A DNA stretch of 38,832 bases from contig NZ_NRHC01000026.1 of assembly GCF_003585885.1 (NCBI RefSeq), forward strand, positions 1-38,832. Direction: 5' to 3'. Below are positions 26,291 through 34,843 of this stretch, one piece after another (position 1 is the first letter of the stretch; the number at the start of each line of letters is the position of its first letter). The position numbers were made by a program, and so were the translations under genes. The notes under the pieces are model-generated. The model worked only from the letters and a program-made list of their open reading frames with translations. It did not search any database and had not been told where the DNA came from. Source of the stretch: Psittacicella hinzii. Its GTDB lineage: Bacteria > Pseudomonadota > Gammaproteobacteria > Enterobacterales > Psittacicellaceae.

Positions 26291-28605
26291 TGACTGCAAA
26301 TTACACAGTTCTTGCACGTAAATATAGACCGAAAACTTTTTCGCAAGTTGTAGGGCAAGAACATGTTCTTGATGCTATGAAAAACAGTATCTTGAATAAT
26401 AAATTGCATTCAGTTTATCTATTAAGTGGTACAAGAGGGGTAGGTAAAACAACTATCGCAAGAATTTTCACTAAGGCTATGAATTGCGAAAATTTTAGTG
26501 AAAATAAAGAACCTTGCGATAGATGCGCTTCATGTAAAAGTATAGACGATTATGCTTCTCCTGATTTGCTAGAAGTCGACGCTGCTTCTCGCACAAAAGT
26601 TGAAGAAACACGTGAACTTATTGAGAGCATACAATTCCCTCCTCTTGTGAGCAAGTATAAAGTTTTTATTATTGACGAAGTGCATATGTTAACGGTTTCT
26701 AGTTTTAATGCACTTCTAAAAACTTTGGAAGAACCTCCAGAGTACGCAAAGTTTATCTTATGTACAACTGATCCGCAAAAAATACCTGCTACGGTTCTTT
26801 CTCGCTGTCTCCATTTTCATCTAAAACCATTTAGTGAAGAGCAGATAGCTAAACAATTAAAGTTTATACTTAACGCTGAAGAGATTAAATTTGAAAATAA
26901 AGCCGTGCAAACCTTAGCTTTAGCCGCTAATGGTTCTATGCGAGATTGCCTATCTTTAACTGATCAAGCCATAGCTATTGGTAACCAAGAAGTTACAACT
27001 AGCGGTGTGTACCAAATGTTAGGTTTAGTTGATGATACTTTACCTACAGATTTAGTTATTGGTATTTTACGTGGTCAAAAATTAGAAGTTCTAAAAATTC
27101 TCCAAGATATAAATAGTGAGCAAGCTGATTGGCAATCGGTTATTCAACAGATACTTAACATTATCTACCAAGCTTCAATTATTACATTTATACCTGTAAA
27201 TGAATATGAAGAGAATGCCATAGATAATGAACAATTGATAGCTGAATTCCAAAAAGGAAATTTTGATCTATTTAATGTTGAAAAAACACAAATTATTTAT
27301 GAAGTGTTTTCTCATGCTTTAGAGATCTTAAAAAACTCTTCTAATCCGTACCAAGTAATGCAATTAGCTTGTATTCGAGCTTTAGCTTTTGGTATTGCCC
27401 AAGGTGCCCCGACACTTTTGAAATTTAGCCAAACTGTTAAAAGTAATTTCAAAGAGCATAAGATTGACAATAAGAGTTTTAAACCAAAATCTTTCTCCCC
27501 TTACAAAAAAATCAACTCAACAATTGATGATCAGAGTGAATTTTCAATCACCAAAAATAAGCAAAAATTCTCTCAAAATTTAGATGGAGATGTTAGTTTT
27601 GACATAATTAAGAAAAAGTTGTCAGGCATGTACATCTATAATGAAGATAATGATGCAGTAAAAGAGGATAAAGATTTTGCAGCTGTTCCTGAAGAGATTA
27701 AGGCAACTCTAAACTTGATACAGTACAAGTCTAAAGCTGTTCAAGAAAAGGTCAATCAAGAAACTGTTGAAGTTACTACTGAAAGTTTGGCAACCTCCTC
27801 TCTTGAAGAAAATCAGGAACCTGTTTTTATTAATAGCAAAACTGAGTTACTCTCACCTGAAGTTTTACATGAATTAAGTAAAGCAGAGCTAGATGAGCAA
27901 GAGGAATCATTAGAAGTTAGTACTATGTCACAGGCTTCTAATGTGGATCATCTTACTATGTCAAGTGATGAGATTGCAGCAGCTCAAAAAGCAGTTGATT
28001 TAAGTGTAGAAGTAGAACCTGCAAAACTTGCTCTACTTCCACAGGAAGATCTTAGTTCTGTTAATATCTTGAATGCCTATCGCTCGAAAAACGATTTCCT
28101 TGAGCTTGGTAGTAAGTGGTTAGATACTCTATACCAATCTGAAGATAGTATAGACTACCTCTTTGCGTATTGTATGAAAGAGGATAGCCTGCTTGAAAAA
28201 CTCGCTCCTAATAATTTAGTTTACCTTTCTCCTCAACTCACATACTCCGAAACCATTAATAAGATTAAAGAAAATAATACCCTAACAAGTATATTGTCTT
28301 TAGAGCTTAGTAAAGGTTTATTACTCTTTATAACTTCTATTGCATGCGCTTATAATGAATCTCAAGGATCTAGCAATGTATTCATTTTGGATTTCAAAGG
28401 GAATAAGGAGATAGAAGACCTCTTTAATAGAGATCATAAGGAGAAGTTTTTAGAAGCTTTAAGAAGTAAGGGAATTGAGTTTTCAACAATTATTAATGAG
28501 AATGTAAATACCTCTTCAATTAAATCTGTAATTTCAGAGTATATAGAGCAAAGTATTGCTTACGTTTTTGATCAACTAAATCACGAATTAGAAATCTTTA
28601 AGTAG
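26290..28605 (+). CDS. dnaX: DNA polymerase III subunit tau (and possibly gamma)
   Basis: DnaX is the ATPase of the clamp loader; tau also ties together the polymerase cores and the helicase. The AAA+ module is standard: Walker A GTRGVGKT (47-54), zinc ligands C66, C76, C79, C82, Walker B with DEVH (129-132), and SRC (171-173). The collar follows to about residue 370. A low-complexity charged linker then leads to a C-terminal domain (about 600-771), as in tau. At 771 residues it is longer than E. coli tau (643), mostly in the linker. A possible -1 frameshift heptamer at 27612-27618 would give a 450-residue gamma-like product. It overlaps apt and is 4 nt from recR. Confidence 0.96.
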   Translation: MTANYTVLARKYRPKTFSQVVGQEHVLDAMKNSILNNKLHSVYLLSGTRGVGKTTIARIFTKAMNCENFSENKEPCDRCASCKSIDDYASPDLLEVDAASRTKVEETRELIESIQFPPLVSKYKVFIIDEVHMLTVSSFNALLKTLEEPPEYAKFILCTTDPQKIPATVLSRCLHFHLKPFSEEQIAKQLKFILNAEEIKFENKAVQTLALAANGSMRDCLSLTDQAIAIGNQEVTTSGVYQMLGLVDDTLPTDLVIGILRGQKLEVLKILQDINSEQADWQSVIQQILNIIYQASIITFIPVNEYEENAIDNEQLIAEFQKGNFDLFNVEKTQIIYEVFSHALEILKNSSNPYQVMQLACIRALAFGIAQGAPTLLKFSQTVKSNFKEHKIDNKSFKPKSFSPYKKINSTIDDQSEFSITKNKQKFSQNLDGDVSFDIIKKKLSGMYIYNEDNDAVKEDKDFAAVPEEIKATLNLIQYKSKAVQEKVNQETVEVTTESLATSSLEENQEPVFINSKTELLSPEVLHELSKAELDEQEESLEVSTMSQASNVDHLTMSSDEIAAAQKAVDLSVEVEPAKLALLPQEDLSSVNILNAYRSKNDFLELGSKWLDTLYQSEDSIDYLFAYCMKEDSLLEKLAPNNLVYLSPQLTYSETINKIKENNTLTSILSLELSKGLLLFITSIACAYNESQGSSNVFILDFKGNKEIEDLFNRDHKEKFLEALRSKGIEFSTIINENVNTSSIKSVISEYIEQSIAYVFDQLNHELEIFK
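27612..27641 (+). promoter_or_regulatory. Candidate -1 programmed frameshift site in dnaX
   Basis: The zero-frame codons AAG-AAA-AAG (K441-K443) contain the heptamer G AAA AAG. A -1 slip would read seven more codons and stop at TAA 27639-27641, giving about 450 residues, near the 431 of E. coli gamma. The classic A AAA AAG is not present, and I see neither a well-placed upstream Shine-Dalgarno nor a convincing downstream stem, so this is tentative. Confidence 0.3.
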
Positions 28606-28609
28606 AAGT

Positions 28610-29227
28610 ATGTCTACTAACAACACAATTAATGATTTAATCAATAAGTTCGCTAAGTTACCAACAGTGGGTCGTAAATCTAGTACAAAAATAGTTTACA
28701 GCCTCTTAACTTCAGACGATAGAAGTCAAATTGAGAACTTAGCTAACGCATTATTAAATGCTGCCAGAAATGTGCGTCATTGTAAATGTTGCAACACTCT
28801 AACAGATGATGAGTATTGCGATATTTGCTTAAACCCAAAAAGAATTGCCACTAAAAAAGCAATTATTATATCTAGTCCTTTAGATATAGATAATATTGAA
28901 TCATTTTCAGTATTTGACGGGATTTACTTTGTTCTAAAAGGCTTGATCTCTCCTTTAGAAGGTATTGGTCCAGAAGAAGCAGGTATCCCTCTCTTAATCA
29001 AATTTCTTAAGACACAGCAAATTCAAGAAGTGACTTTGGCTTTAAGTACTTCAGCAGAAGGTGAAGCAACTGCGCAATTAATTTCCGATCTTTGTTTTAA
29101 ATTAAATATTGATTGCTACAAATTTGCGACAGGCTTACCTTTTGGAGTTAACTTTAGTAATGTTGATGCTAATACAGTGTTAAACTCATTCTTGAATCGC
29201 ACAAAATTAAAATTTGATCTTAATTAA
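28610..29227 (+). CDS. recR: Recombination mediator protein RecR (divergent)
   Basis: RecR with RecO and RecF loads RecA at gaps. At 205 residues it matches E. coli (201). The N-terminal helix-hairpin-helix FAKLPTVGRKSSTKIVY is at 14-30 and the zinc finger is C58, C61, C70, C73. The Toprim domain includes SPLEGIGPEEAG and SAEGEATAQL. Two normally strong motifs deviate. The Toprim Glu (VVESP in E. coli) is Ser88 in IISSP. The C-terminal GVPVGGELE block reads GLPFGVNFSNVD (175-186). The gene lies 4 nt after dnaX, the usual place for recR. Confidence 0.92.
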   Translation: MSTNNTINDLINKFAKLPTVGRKSSTKIVYSLLTSDDRSQIENLANALLNAARNVRHCKCCNTLTDDEYCDICLNPKRIATKKAIIISSPLDIDNIESFSVFDGIYFVLKGLISPLEGIGPEEAGIPLLIKFLKTQQIQEVTLALSTSAEGEATAQLISDLCFKLNIDCYKFATGLPFGVNFSNVDANTVLNSFLNRTKLKFDLN

Positions 29228-29244
29228 TATTAAATTGTAAAATC

Positions 29245-30651
29245 ATGGATTATATAGATCAAGATCAACAATTTTTAGAAATTTGTCGAAAGACAGAAAT
29301 GAATGTTCTTTCGATTTTTATTGAATTCCAAGATTCTATCCGCGAGTATGGAGATAGGGTTAACGTTGATCTCTTTGTTGATGAACGTAATGCTCTTTTA
29401 TTTCTAATTTTAAAAGAATTAGATAATAATGGGGTAAAGATTGATTTTAGTACCATTTCTATTAAAGTTCGCGAGCATAATCTGGAAAATGATCTTACCC
29501 CCGAATATTTAGAACAGTTTTTCTACAAAAATAATCCAGAAGTAAATGCTAAGTTTTATATCGATCATCTGATTAAATATGCACAGCAACGTGAAGTATC
29601 AGATGTTGGTGTAGAACTTTTTAATAATGTTCGAAGTCACAATCCAAACATAGCTTCAATCATAGCTACTGCACAAGATAAATTAAACAAAGTTGCAGCT
29701 TCAGAGCAAGATTTTAAGCTTTCCGATTTAAGAGCTAATAAAATCTTAGCTGAAGCCATTGAAAATTTACGTTTAAGATCTAGTAGTAAAGGTGAAGTTA
29801 AAAACGGTGGTATAAGTTCAGGGTTTGCTACTCTTGATGCTGTTACCAATGGTTTAAAACCAGGTGAACTCATAATTATCGCTGGTCGTCCAGCTTCAGG
29901 TAAATCTACCTTTGCTATGAACATTTGTGAAAACATTGGCTATAAGGCTAAATCAACGAAACCTATAGTAGTTTTCACCCTTGAGATGCCAGCAGAGCAA
30001 GTTATGTACCGTTCACTTTGTGCATTATCAGGAGTTTCTCAAAATAGCGTACAAAAAGCAACAATTTCCTCAGAGGAATATGGTCGACTTTATGCTACAG
30101 CATCAGCTATTACAGAGTCAAACAACGTATATATCGATGACTCATCGTATGGTCTTACAATTGAAAAAGTTCGTAGTCGCGCCAGAGTAATTGCGCAAAA
30201 TCATGCTGACCCAGAGACAGGAGAACCACAAATGGGATTAGTTATGATTGACTACCTTCAACTATTGGAGTCTGAACAATACTTTAAAGATAGACACTTA
30301 TTAATTGCACATATTGCGAAAAGTTTAAAAGCTTTAGCTCGTGAATTAAAATGTCCTGTTCTAGCTCTATCTCAATTAAACCGTAATGTGGATACTCGTG
30401 GACCAGACTCTAGACCAACCAATGCTGACTTACGTGAATCTGGGGCAATTGAGCAAGATGCCGACGTAGTTATCATGGTTCATAGACCAGAGACAAATGC
30501 TCCACCGGAAAAGAAAAACGAGCTTAAAGGTAAAGCTGAAATAATTATTACAAAAAACCGTCAAGGGGAAATTGGAACTATTTATTGTAAGTTCCAAGGT
30601 ATGTTCTCTCGTTTTGTTGATGATAGTGAATCATCATTCCGACCGGGTTAA
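29245..30651 (+). CDS. dnaB: Replicative DNA helicase DnaB
   Basis: DnaB is the hexameric helicase of the replication fork. The N-terminal domain (1-115) is divergent in sequence but has the expected length, and residues 180-468 form the RecA-like motor. Walker A is GRPASGKS (214-221) and Walker B is GLVMIDYLQLL. Further motifs are the sensor ALSQLNR, DLRESGAIEQDADVV with the arginine finger region, and KNRQGEIGT. E. coli has PSMGK in the P-loop where this has PASGK. At 468 residues it compares with 471. No Shine-Dalgarno is seen. It lies 17 nt after recR. Confidence 0.97.
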   Translation: MDYIDQDQQFLEICRKTEMNVLSIFIEFQDSIREYGDRVNVDLFVDERNALLFLILKELDNNGVKIDFSTISIKVREHNLENDLTPEYLEQFFYKNNPEVNAKFYIDHLIKYAQQREVSDVGVELFNNVRSHNPNIASIIATAQDKLNKVAASEQDFKLSDLRANKILAEAIENLRLRSSSKGEVKNGGISSGFATLDAVTNGLKPGELIIIAGRPASGKSTFAMNICENIGYKAKSTKPIVVFTLEMPAEQVMYRSLCALSGVSQNSVQKATISSEEYGRLYATASAITESNNVYIDDSSYGLTIEKVRSRARVIAQNHADPETGEPQMGLVMIDYLQLLESEQYFKDRHLLIAHIAKSLKALARELKCPVLALSQLNRNVDTRGPDSRPTNADLRESGAIEQDADVVIMVHRPETNAPPEKKNELKGKAEIIITKNRQGEIGTIYCKFQGMFSRFVDDSESSFRPG

Positions 30652-30655
30652 TTAA

Positions 30656-33600
30656 ATGAATCTAAACACTACCGACTTTTTAAAAAAACTATTTTACTCT
30701 CCAGGAGTAACCTTATTGTTAAATTTAGAACGCAAGCACAATATCCTTGTACATCAAGCAATAAATAGCTTAGTTTCTAATATTCATTATGATAATAGTT
30801 TAAAAAACTATTGGAATAACTTTTACTATACAAATCGTTGGTGGAATAAATCATTTTCAGATAATTTTTCAGATGAACCTCAGCAAATGCTGGGGTTCTT
30901 TTATCAAAAAAGATTAGAAAGCGCATCTATCAATCCTAAACAACAAGCTCTAATCTATAAGGATAAAAGTTTAGATAATGATGAATTAAACTATCAAGAA
31001 AATGATGCTATTCAAAGAAAGCTAGACAAACAAATTGGATTTAACAATCTCCTATATTGGTCCAATAATTTCTCTAGCTTTTATAAAACCTATCTAGCAG
31101 CAAATGCGTCTTACTTCGAAAGTAATTATCTTGACAATGCGCAACACGTATTAAATCATATAAAGGCTACTTTAAAAAATAATTACTTTCTCCAGGTGCC
31201 TTATGAGAATAACCTGTATAGTTTAAGTGCTAGTGCAGAGATTAATAATTTTACTAGTGAGGAGTCTTTAATTGTAAATAAACAAGTAGACTTACTTCCA
31301 CCACCTCCTCCATTAACAAATTATGCTCTAGCTTTAGGAGAAGCTTTCAGACTTAATCATCTAACATTTGCACAAATTTGTGCTTTAGTTGATGTTATTT
31401 TTGATCAGAAGAACGAAAGTAAATTTTACACAGTTTCATATTCACAATTAAATGCAAAAGGTAAAGATTTAATTGTTAAACTTGGTTTAAATCAATATCT
31501 TCTACCAGAGTTTTTTGTATTACCGGAAGAGTACTGTAATTTAAAAGAGGATTTAGAGTTCTTTACATTTAATTTTGCACAATACAAAACAACTTTAGCA
31601 AGTTTTAGAATCCTTGGAAAAGAAGCTTTACTTGCTGGAGCTAGAGAGCTTTATCCGGCAATTAGTAAAATCAAAATAAAATTGGCAAAAAAAAGATATG
31701 GTGTTTACCATGTCGTTTCAGTAGTGCCATTTTTTGGTAGTGATATCCTGAATATAGGTGAGTCTGTCTTCTGCGATCAAATAGGTAGACTTGACGTGGA
31801 TCAAGAAATAATTGATGCATTAGATAGGATTATCTTAGAGAGTGTAGATACCAGTGCTTTATCTCTTCTAATCGAAGATCCTAGAAGCTTAGAGGATGTT
31901 GAATACAACATCAAACTAATTACAAGTATTGATTATCGTGCGCCAGAATATAATCCGGCTTATAAAGGTACGATAGATATTCTTGATACACCATTTACTA
32001 TTTACCCTCAAGTCTTTTCTAAAGCTTTAGCTAAAAACATTCTAGCGGATTTCTTACCTCTATCTCCTTGCTTAGAGTTTTTATCAAAAAAATTCTACTT
32101 TTCCGATAACAGAATAGAGGGATTAAGTGAGGAATTTCAGGTAGCTAGACGTAATCTTGTTCCTCTAGAAAACCTACCTAGAGTGACAAATACTAATCTA
32201 TATAACGAGAAAGATACAGATTACCTAGAAGATATTCTTGCTCAAGTTCCTGAAGAATATAAAGATTACGTTAGAAAAAATATAGACAAAGATGATCAAC
32301 TGCCTATAGAAGCAGTCAATACTAATTTTCCTGCTAAACATAGGTTTGATTATGAAGAGCGTCATAGATCAATAAAACCAATTCCCTACGCTAAAAGTTT
32401 AAATGACATAGACTTTTTAGCTAAAGAAAATAGATACTCTGATTTAGAAGATATAGTATTTACTGAAGTTTATAAGCAAAATCAGATTGACGTTAATAAT
32501 TTTTTACCGATAAATCCTTATAAGGGTGAACGTAAATATAAAGATATTATTAACTTAATCAAAGATGCAAGATGCAAGACGATAAGCTCATTCTATTTAG
32601 ATTTAAATCAAGATCTAACCTACTATGATTTGGTAAAAATTGAAGAAGATTATCCTGATAATAATCTTATTATTGCTCCATATACTGTTAAAGTATTTGT
32701 AGCTAATAATGGTGGTTTTATAAACTATGAACAATTAAACTATTACCATGGTCTTGTATATATTGATAAACCAATAAATGAAACTACGAGCGATAATAGC
32801 GAGCAAATTGAAGTAGATCGTACTAGCTTTCTCACTGTAGACAAATCTATAGATTATCTAGTAAAACGACAAAATATACATGCGTTAGAAGAAGTTCCTA
32901 CTTTATCACTAAAAGCTTTAGATTATTATTTAAACCAACGTAGATATTCACGTCTAGATACTCCTGATCAGCCTTTACCAGAAGTTATTTACATAGAGGA
33001 TGTAGTTACCTTTTTAATTCATTCTCTACCTAAATCTAGATGCAATTATGATTTTAAATTACTAAAAGATTATTACCACAACTTAATAGAACATAATTCC
33101 TATAGTAAAAGTCAAAAAGATTTGATTAAACTATCAATATATGAATTTAATCAAGAATTTGAAAAGTTTACACAAGGAATTAACCAAATATTTCAAAGTT
33201 TAAATTCATTAGCTAATGAGTTTAAAATTCAAATTATTATGAATTTTAATTTAACCTCAGTTTTACAAGCATTTGGTTTAACTGCTAATGATTTTTGGAG
33301 TGGTATTGAAGATAGTAAACTAAACTTTTTCAAGTTCACTTACTCAAATGATAATTATGAAGAGTTAGATGAGTTAGACAACCGAGAACTTTTACATAAA
33401 ACAATTATCAAAGATCTATCGCCAAACATTGTAGTGGAAAAGGATCCACAGCTATATTTGACTTTACTACAAAATAGCAATTATGATCTAACAACTCTAG
33501 CGCTAGTTGAGCTTGTGCAAGAGGACTACCACTATTTGCTAGATGTTAAAAGTAAACTTAAGGTTTCACTTGCAAGTCAAGCTTTAAACTTTTTTAGTGA

Positions 33601-33667
33601 ATATAAAGTTGATTTTAAAAGTTTTAACTTTTATTACTACCCATATAGTAAAAAAGTGGAATTTTAA
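30656..33667 (+). CDS. Orphan 1003-residue protein of unknown function between dnaB and alr
   Basis: I recognise no family. The protein is 1003 residues, rich in Asn, Tyr, Asp, Leu and Lys, with no signal peptide, no clear membrane helix and no nucleotide-binding or HExxH motif. A run of five prolines is at 215-219 (DLLPPPPPLT), which would need EF-P for translation. The stretch around 320-390 (GARELYPAISKIKIKLAKKRYG, then VVPFFGSDILNIGES) is the most globular-looking. It starts 4 nt after the dnaB stop and ends at a strong terminator, so it is read with dnaB. Its base composition is like its neighbours. It interrupts the dnaB-alr neighbourhood. It may be a fast-evolving lineage-specific protein. 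Confidence 0.8.
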   Translation: MNLNTTDFLKKLFYSPGVTLLLNLERKHNILVHQAINSLVSNIHYDNSLKNYWNNFYYTNRWWNKSFSDNFSDEPQQMLGFFYQKRLESASINPKQQALIYKDKSLDNDELNYQENDAIQRKLDKQIGFNNLLYWSNNFSSFYKTYLAANASYFESNYLDNAQHVLNHIKATLKNNYFLQVPYENNLYSLSASAEINNFTSEESLIVNKQVDLLPPPPPLTNYALALGEAFRLNHLTFAQICALVDVIFDQKNESKFYTVSYSQLNAKGKDLIVKLGLNQYLLPEFFVLPEEYCNLKEDLEFFTFNFAQYKTTLASFRILGKEALLAGARELYPAISKIKIKLAKKRYGVYHVVSVVPFFGSDILNIGESVFCDQIGRLDVDQEIIDALDRIILESVDTSALSLLIEDPRSLEDVEYNIKLITSIDYRAPEYNPAYKGTIDILDTPFTIYPQVFSKALAKNILADFLPLSPCLEFLSKKFYFSDNRIEGLSEEFQVARRNLVPLENLPRVTNTNLYNEKDTDYLEDILAQVPEEYKDYVRKNIDKDDQLPIEAVNTNFPAKHRFDYEERHRSIKPIPYAKSLNDIDFLAKENRYSDLEDIVFTEVYKQNQIDVNNFLPINPYKGERKYKDIINLIKDARCKTISSFYLDLNQDLTYYDLVKIEEDYPDNNLIIAPYTVKVFVANNGGFINYEQLNYYHGLVYIDKPINETTSDNSEQIEVDRTSFLTVDKSIDYLVKRQNIHALEEVPTLSLKALDYYLNQRRYSRLDTPDQPLPEVIYIEDVVTFLIHSLPKSRCNYDFKLLKDYYHNLIEHNSYSKSQKDLIKLSIYEFNQEFEKFTQGINQIFQSLNSLANEFKIQIIMNFNLTSVLQAFGLTANDFWSGIEDSKLNFFKFTYSNDNYEELDELDNRELLHKTIIKDLSPNIVVEKDPQLYLTLLQNSNYDLTTLALVELVQEDYHYLLDVKSKLKVSLASQALNFFSEYKVDFKSFNFYYYPYSKKVEF

Positions 33668-33669
33668 TT

Positions 33670-33700
33670 AATAAAAGGAGGATTCTATCCTCCTTTTATT
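33670..33700 (+). terminator. Terminator after the 1003-residue orphan
   Basis: A perfect 13-bp stem, AATAAAAGGAGGA and TCCTCCTTTTATT, with a TTCTA loop. The left arm includes an AGGAGG sequence, but no start codon follows it. It separates the dnaB group from alr. Confidence 0.8.
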
Positions 33701-33721
33701 AAATCCGAAATACCAAATAAG

Positions 33722-33730
33722 TGGTATACT
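33722..33730 (+). promoter_or_regulatory. Extended -10 promoter of the alr pair
   Basis: TGGTATACT, an extended -10, 36 nt before the first alr ATG. A GAGG Shine-Dalgarno at 33756-33759 lies 7 nt before that ATG. No separate promoter is seen for the second alr gene. Confidence 0.6.
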
Positions 33731-33766
33731 TTCATTGTTTTGACCAAGGTTAAATGAGGTTTAAAT

Positions 33767-34843
33767 ATGAAGTATCCTAAAGCAGTCATAGACACTAAAG
33801 CTCTTAAGCATAACATTGAAATAATAAGGCACTTAGCTCCTAATTCAAAAATCTGTGCAATTGTAAAGGCTAATGCTTATGGGCATGGCTTAATAGATGT
33901 GGCTAGATCTTTATTAAAACATGTCGAGGGCGTAGGTGTTGCAAGAATTGCAGAAGCTGAAAGATTGCGTGATGCTGGTTTTAATAATGAAATAATTTTA
34001 TTAGAGGGCTTTTTAGGAGCCGCAGAACTGTTAAAATTAAATGAACTAAAGTTAACTACAGCTGTACATTGCTATGAGCAAGTAGAGTTAATAGAAAAAT
34101 ACGCTTCAAGTTTAAATAATTTAAAAGTTTGGTTAAAATTTAATACAGGAATGAATCGTCTAGGTCTAGACGCTGATGAAACTAAAGAGATAAAGAACCG
34201 CTTGGAAAGATTAGATTGTGTTAAAGAAGTAAATCTTATGACACACTTTGCTAACGCTGATGATCGTACGAGTAACTATACTGAAGAACAAATTGCTAAG
34301 TTCAATGAGCTTAACCAAGATATGTTTTTAAATCGCTCAATAAGTGCTTCGTCAGGTATTCTATTTTTTCCGCAAACTAGAGCAGAGTGGATACGCCCTG
34401 GGGTGATAATGTATGGTATTAGTCCTACATATGAGCCAGTTGTAAACTTTGGTTTTATTCCCGTAATGAATTTTGAAACAATTTTATCAAACGTTTTTAA
34501 ATTAAAAGCAGGTTGTAGAATTGCAAATTCAAATCAAGTATTTTCTCAAGATATGTATATCGGAGTAATTGCTCTTGGTACAAGTGACGGCTACCCAAGT
34601 CAAGCTCCTGAGGGAACTCCATTTTTAGTAAATGGTAGAAAGGTAAGTTTAGTTGGTAAAGTTAATGTAGATACTATTTACGTTAATTTAGGTCCAGAAT
34701 TAAAAGATAAAATGGGAGACAAAGTTATTGTTTTTGGTAAAAGTCTTCCAGTAGAAGAGGTAGCTAAACACATCAATGTTATTACTTATGAGTTAACTAC
34801 TAAGTTAACAACACAAACTAAACACGAGTATATAATTAATTAG
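33767..34843 (+). CDS. alr: Alanine racemase subunit A: intact PLP barrel, degenerate C-terminal domain
   Basis: Alr interconverts L- and D-alanine for peptidoglycan using PLP. At 358 residues the length is normal. The N-terminal barrel keeps its catalytic set: the PLP lysine K34 and Y38 in VKANAYGHG, R131 (Arg136 of the Geobacillus enzyme), H160 in MTHFA (His166), S196 in SASSG (Ser204; the preceding Asn is Ser) and R210 in RPGVIMYG (Arg219). Y341 matches Tyr354. The C-terminal domain has lost the motif it normally offers to the partner subunit. GYGDGYPR reads GTSDGYPS, so catalytic Tyr265 is Thr272; VGRVSMD reads VGKVNVD, so Met312 is Val301. It abuts a second alr gene with the opposite defect. 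Confidence 0.93.
   Translation: MKYPKAVIDTKALKHNIEIIRHLAPNSKICAIVKANAYGHGLIDVARSLLKHVEGVGVARIAEAERLRDAGFNNEIILLEGFLGAAELLKLNELKLTTAVHCYEQVELIEKYASSLNNLKVWLKFNTGMNRLGLDADETKEIKNRLERLDCVKEVNLMTHFANADDRTSNYTEEQIAKFNELNQDMFLNRSISASSGILFFPQTRAEWIRPGVIMYGISPTYEPVVNFGFIPVMNFETILSNVFKLKAGCRIANSNQVFSQDMYIGVIALGTSDGYPSQAPEGTPFLVNGRKVSLVGKVNVDTIYVNLGPELKDKMGDKVIVFGKSLPVEEVAKHINVITYELTTKLTTQTKHEYIIN

Noticed and set aside
27500..27520. Run of seven A residues in dnaX (Tyr-Lys-Lys-Ile codons) as a slippage site
   Set aside because: The phase is wrong for tandem lysine slippage, since the codon before is TAC, and the run is shorter than the A9 tracts used for transcriptional slippage.
33670..33700. AGGAGG in the terminator arm as a ribosome-binding site for a small gene
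   Set aside because: No ATG, GTG or TTG at useful spacing opens a frame of meaningful length, and the sequence is the stem of a perfect hairpin.
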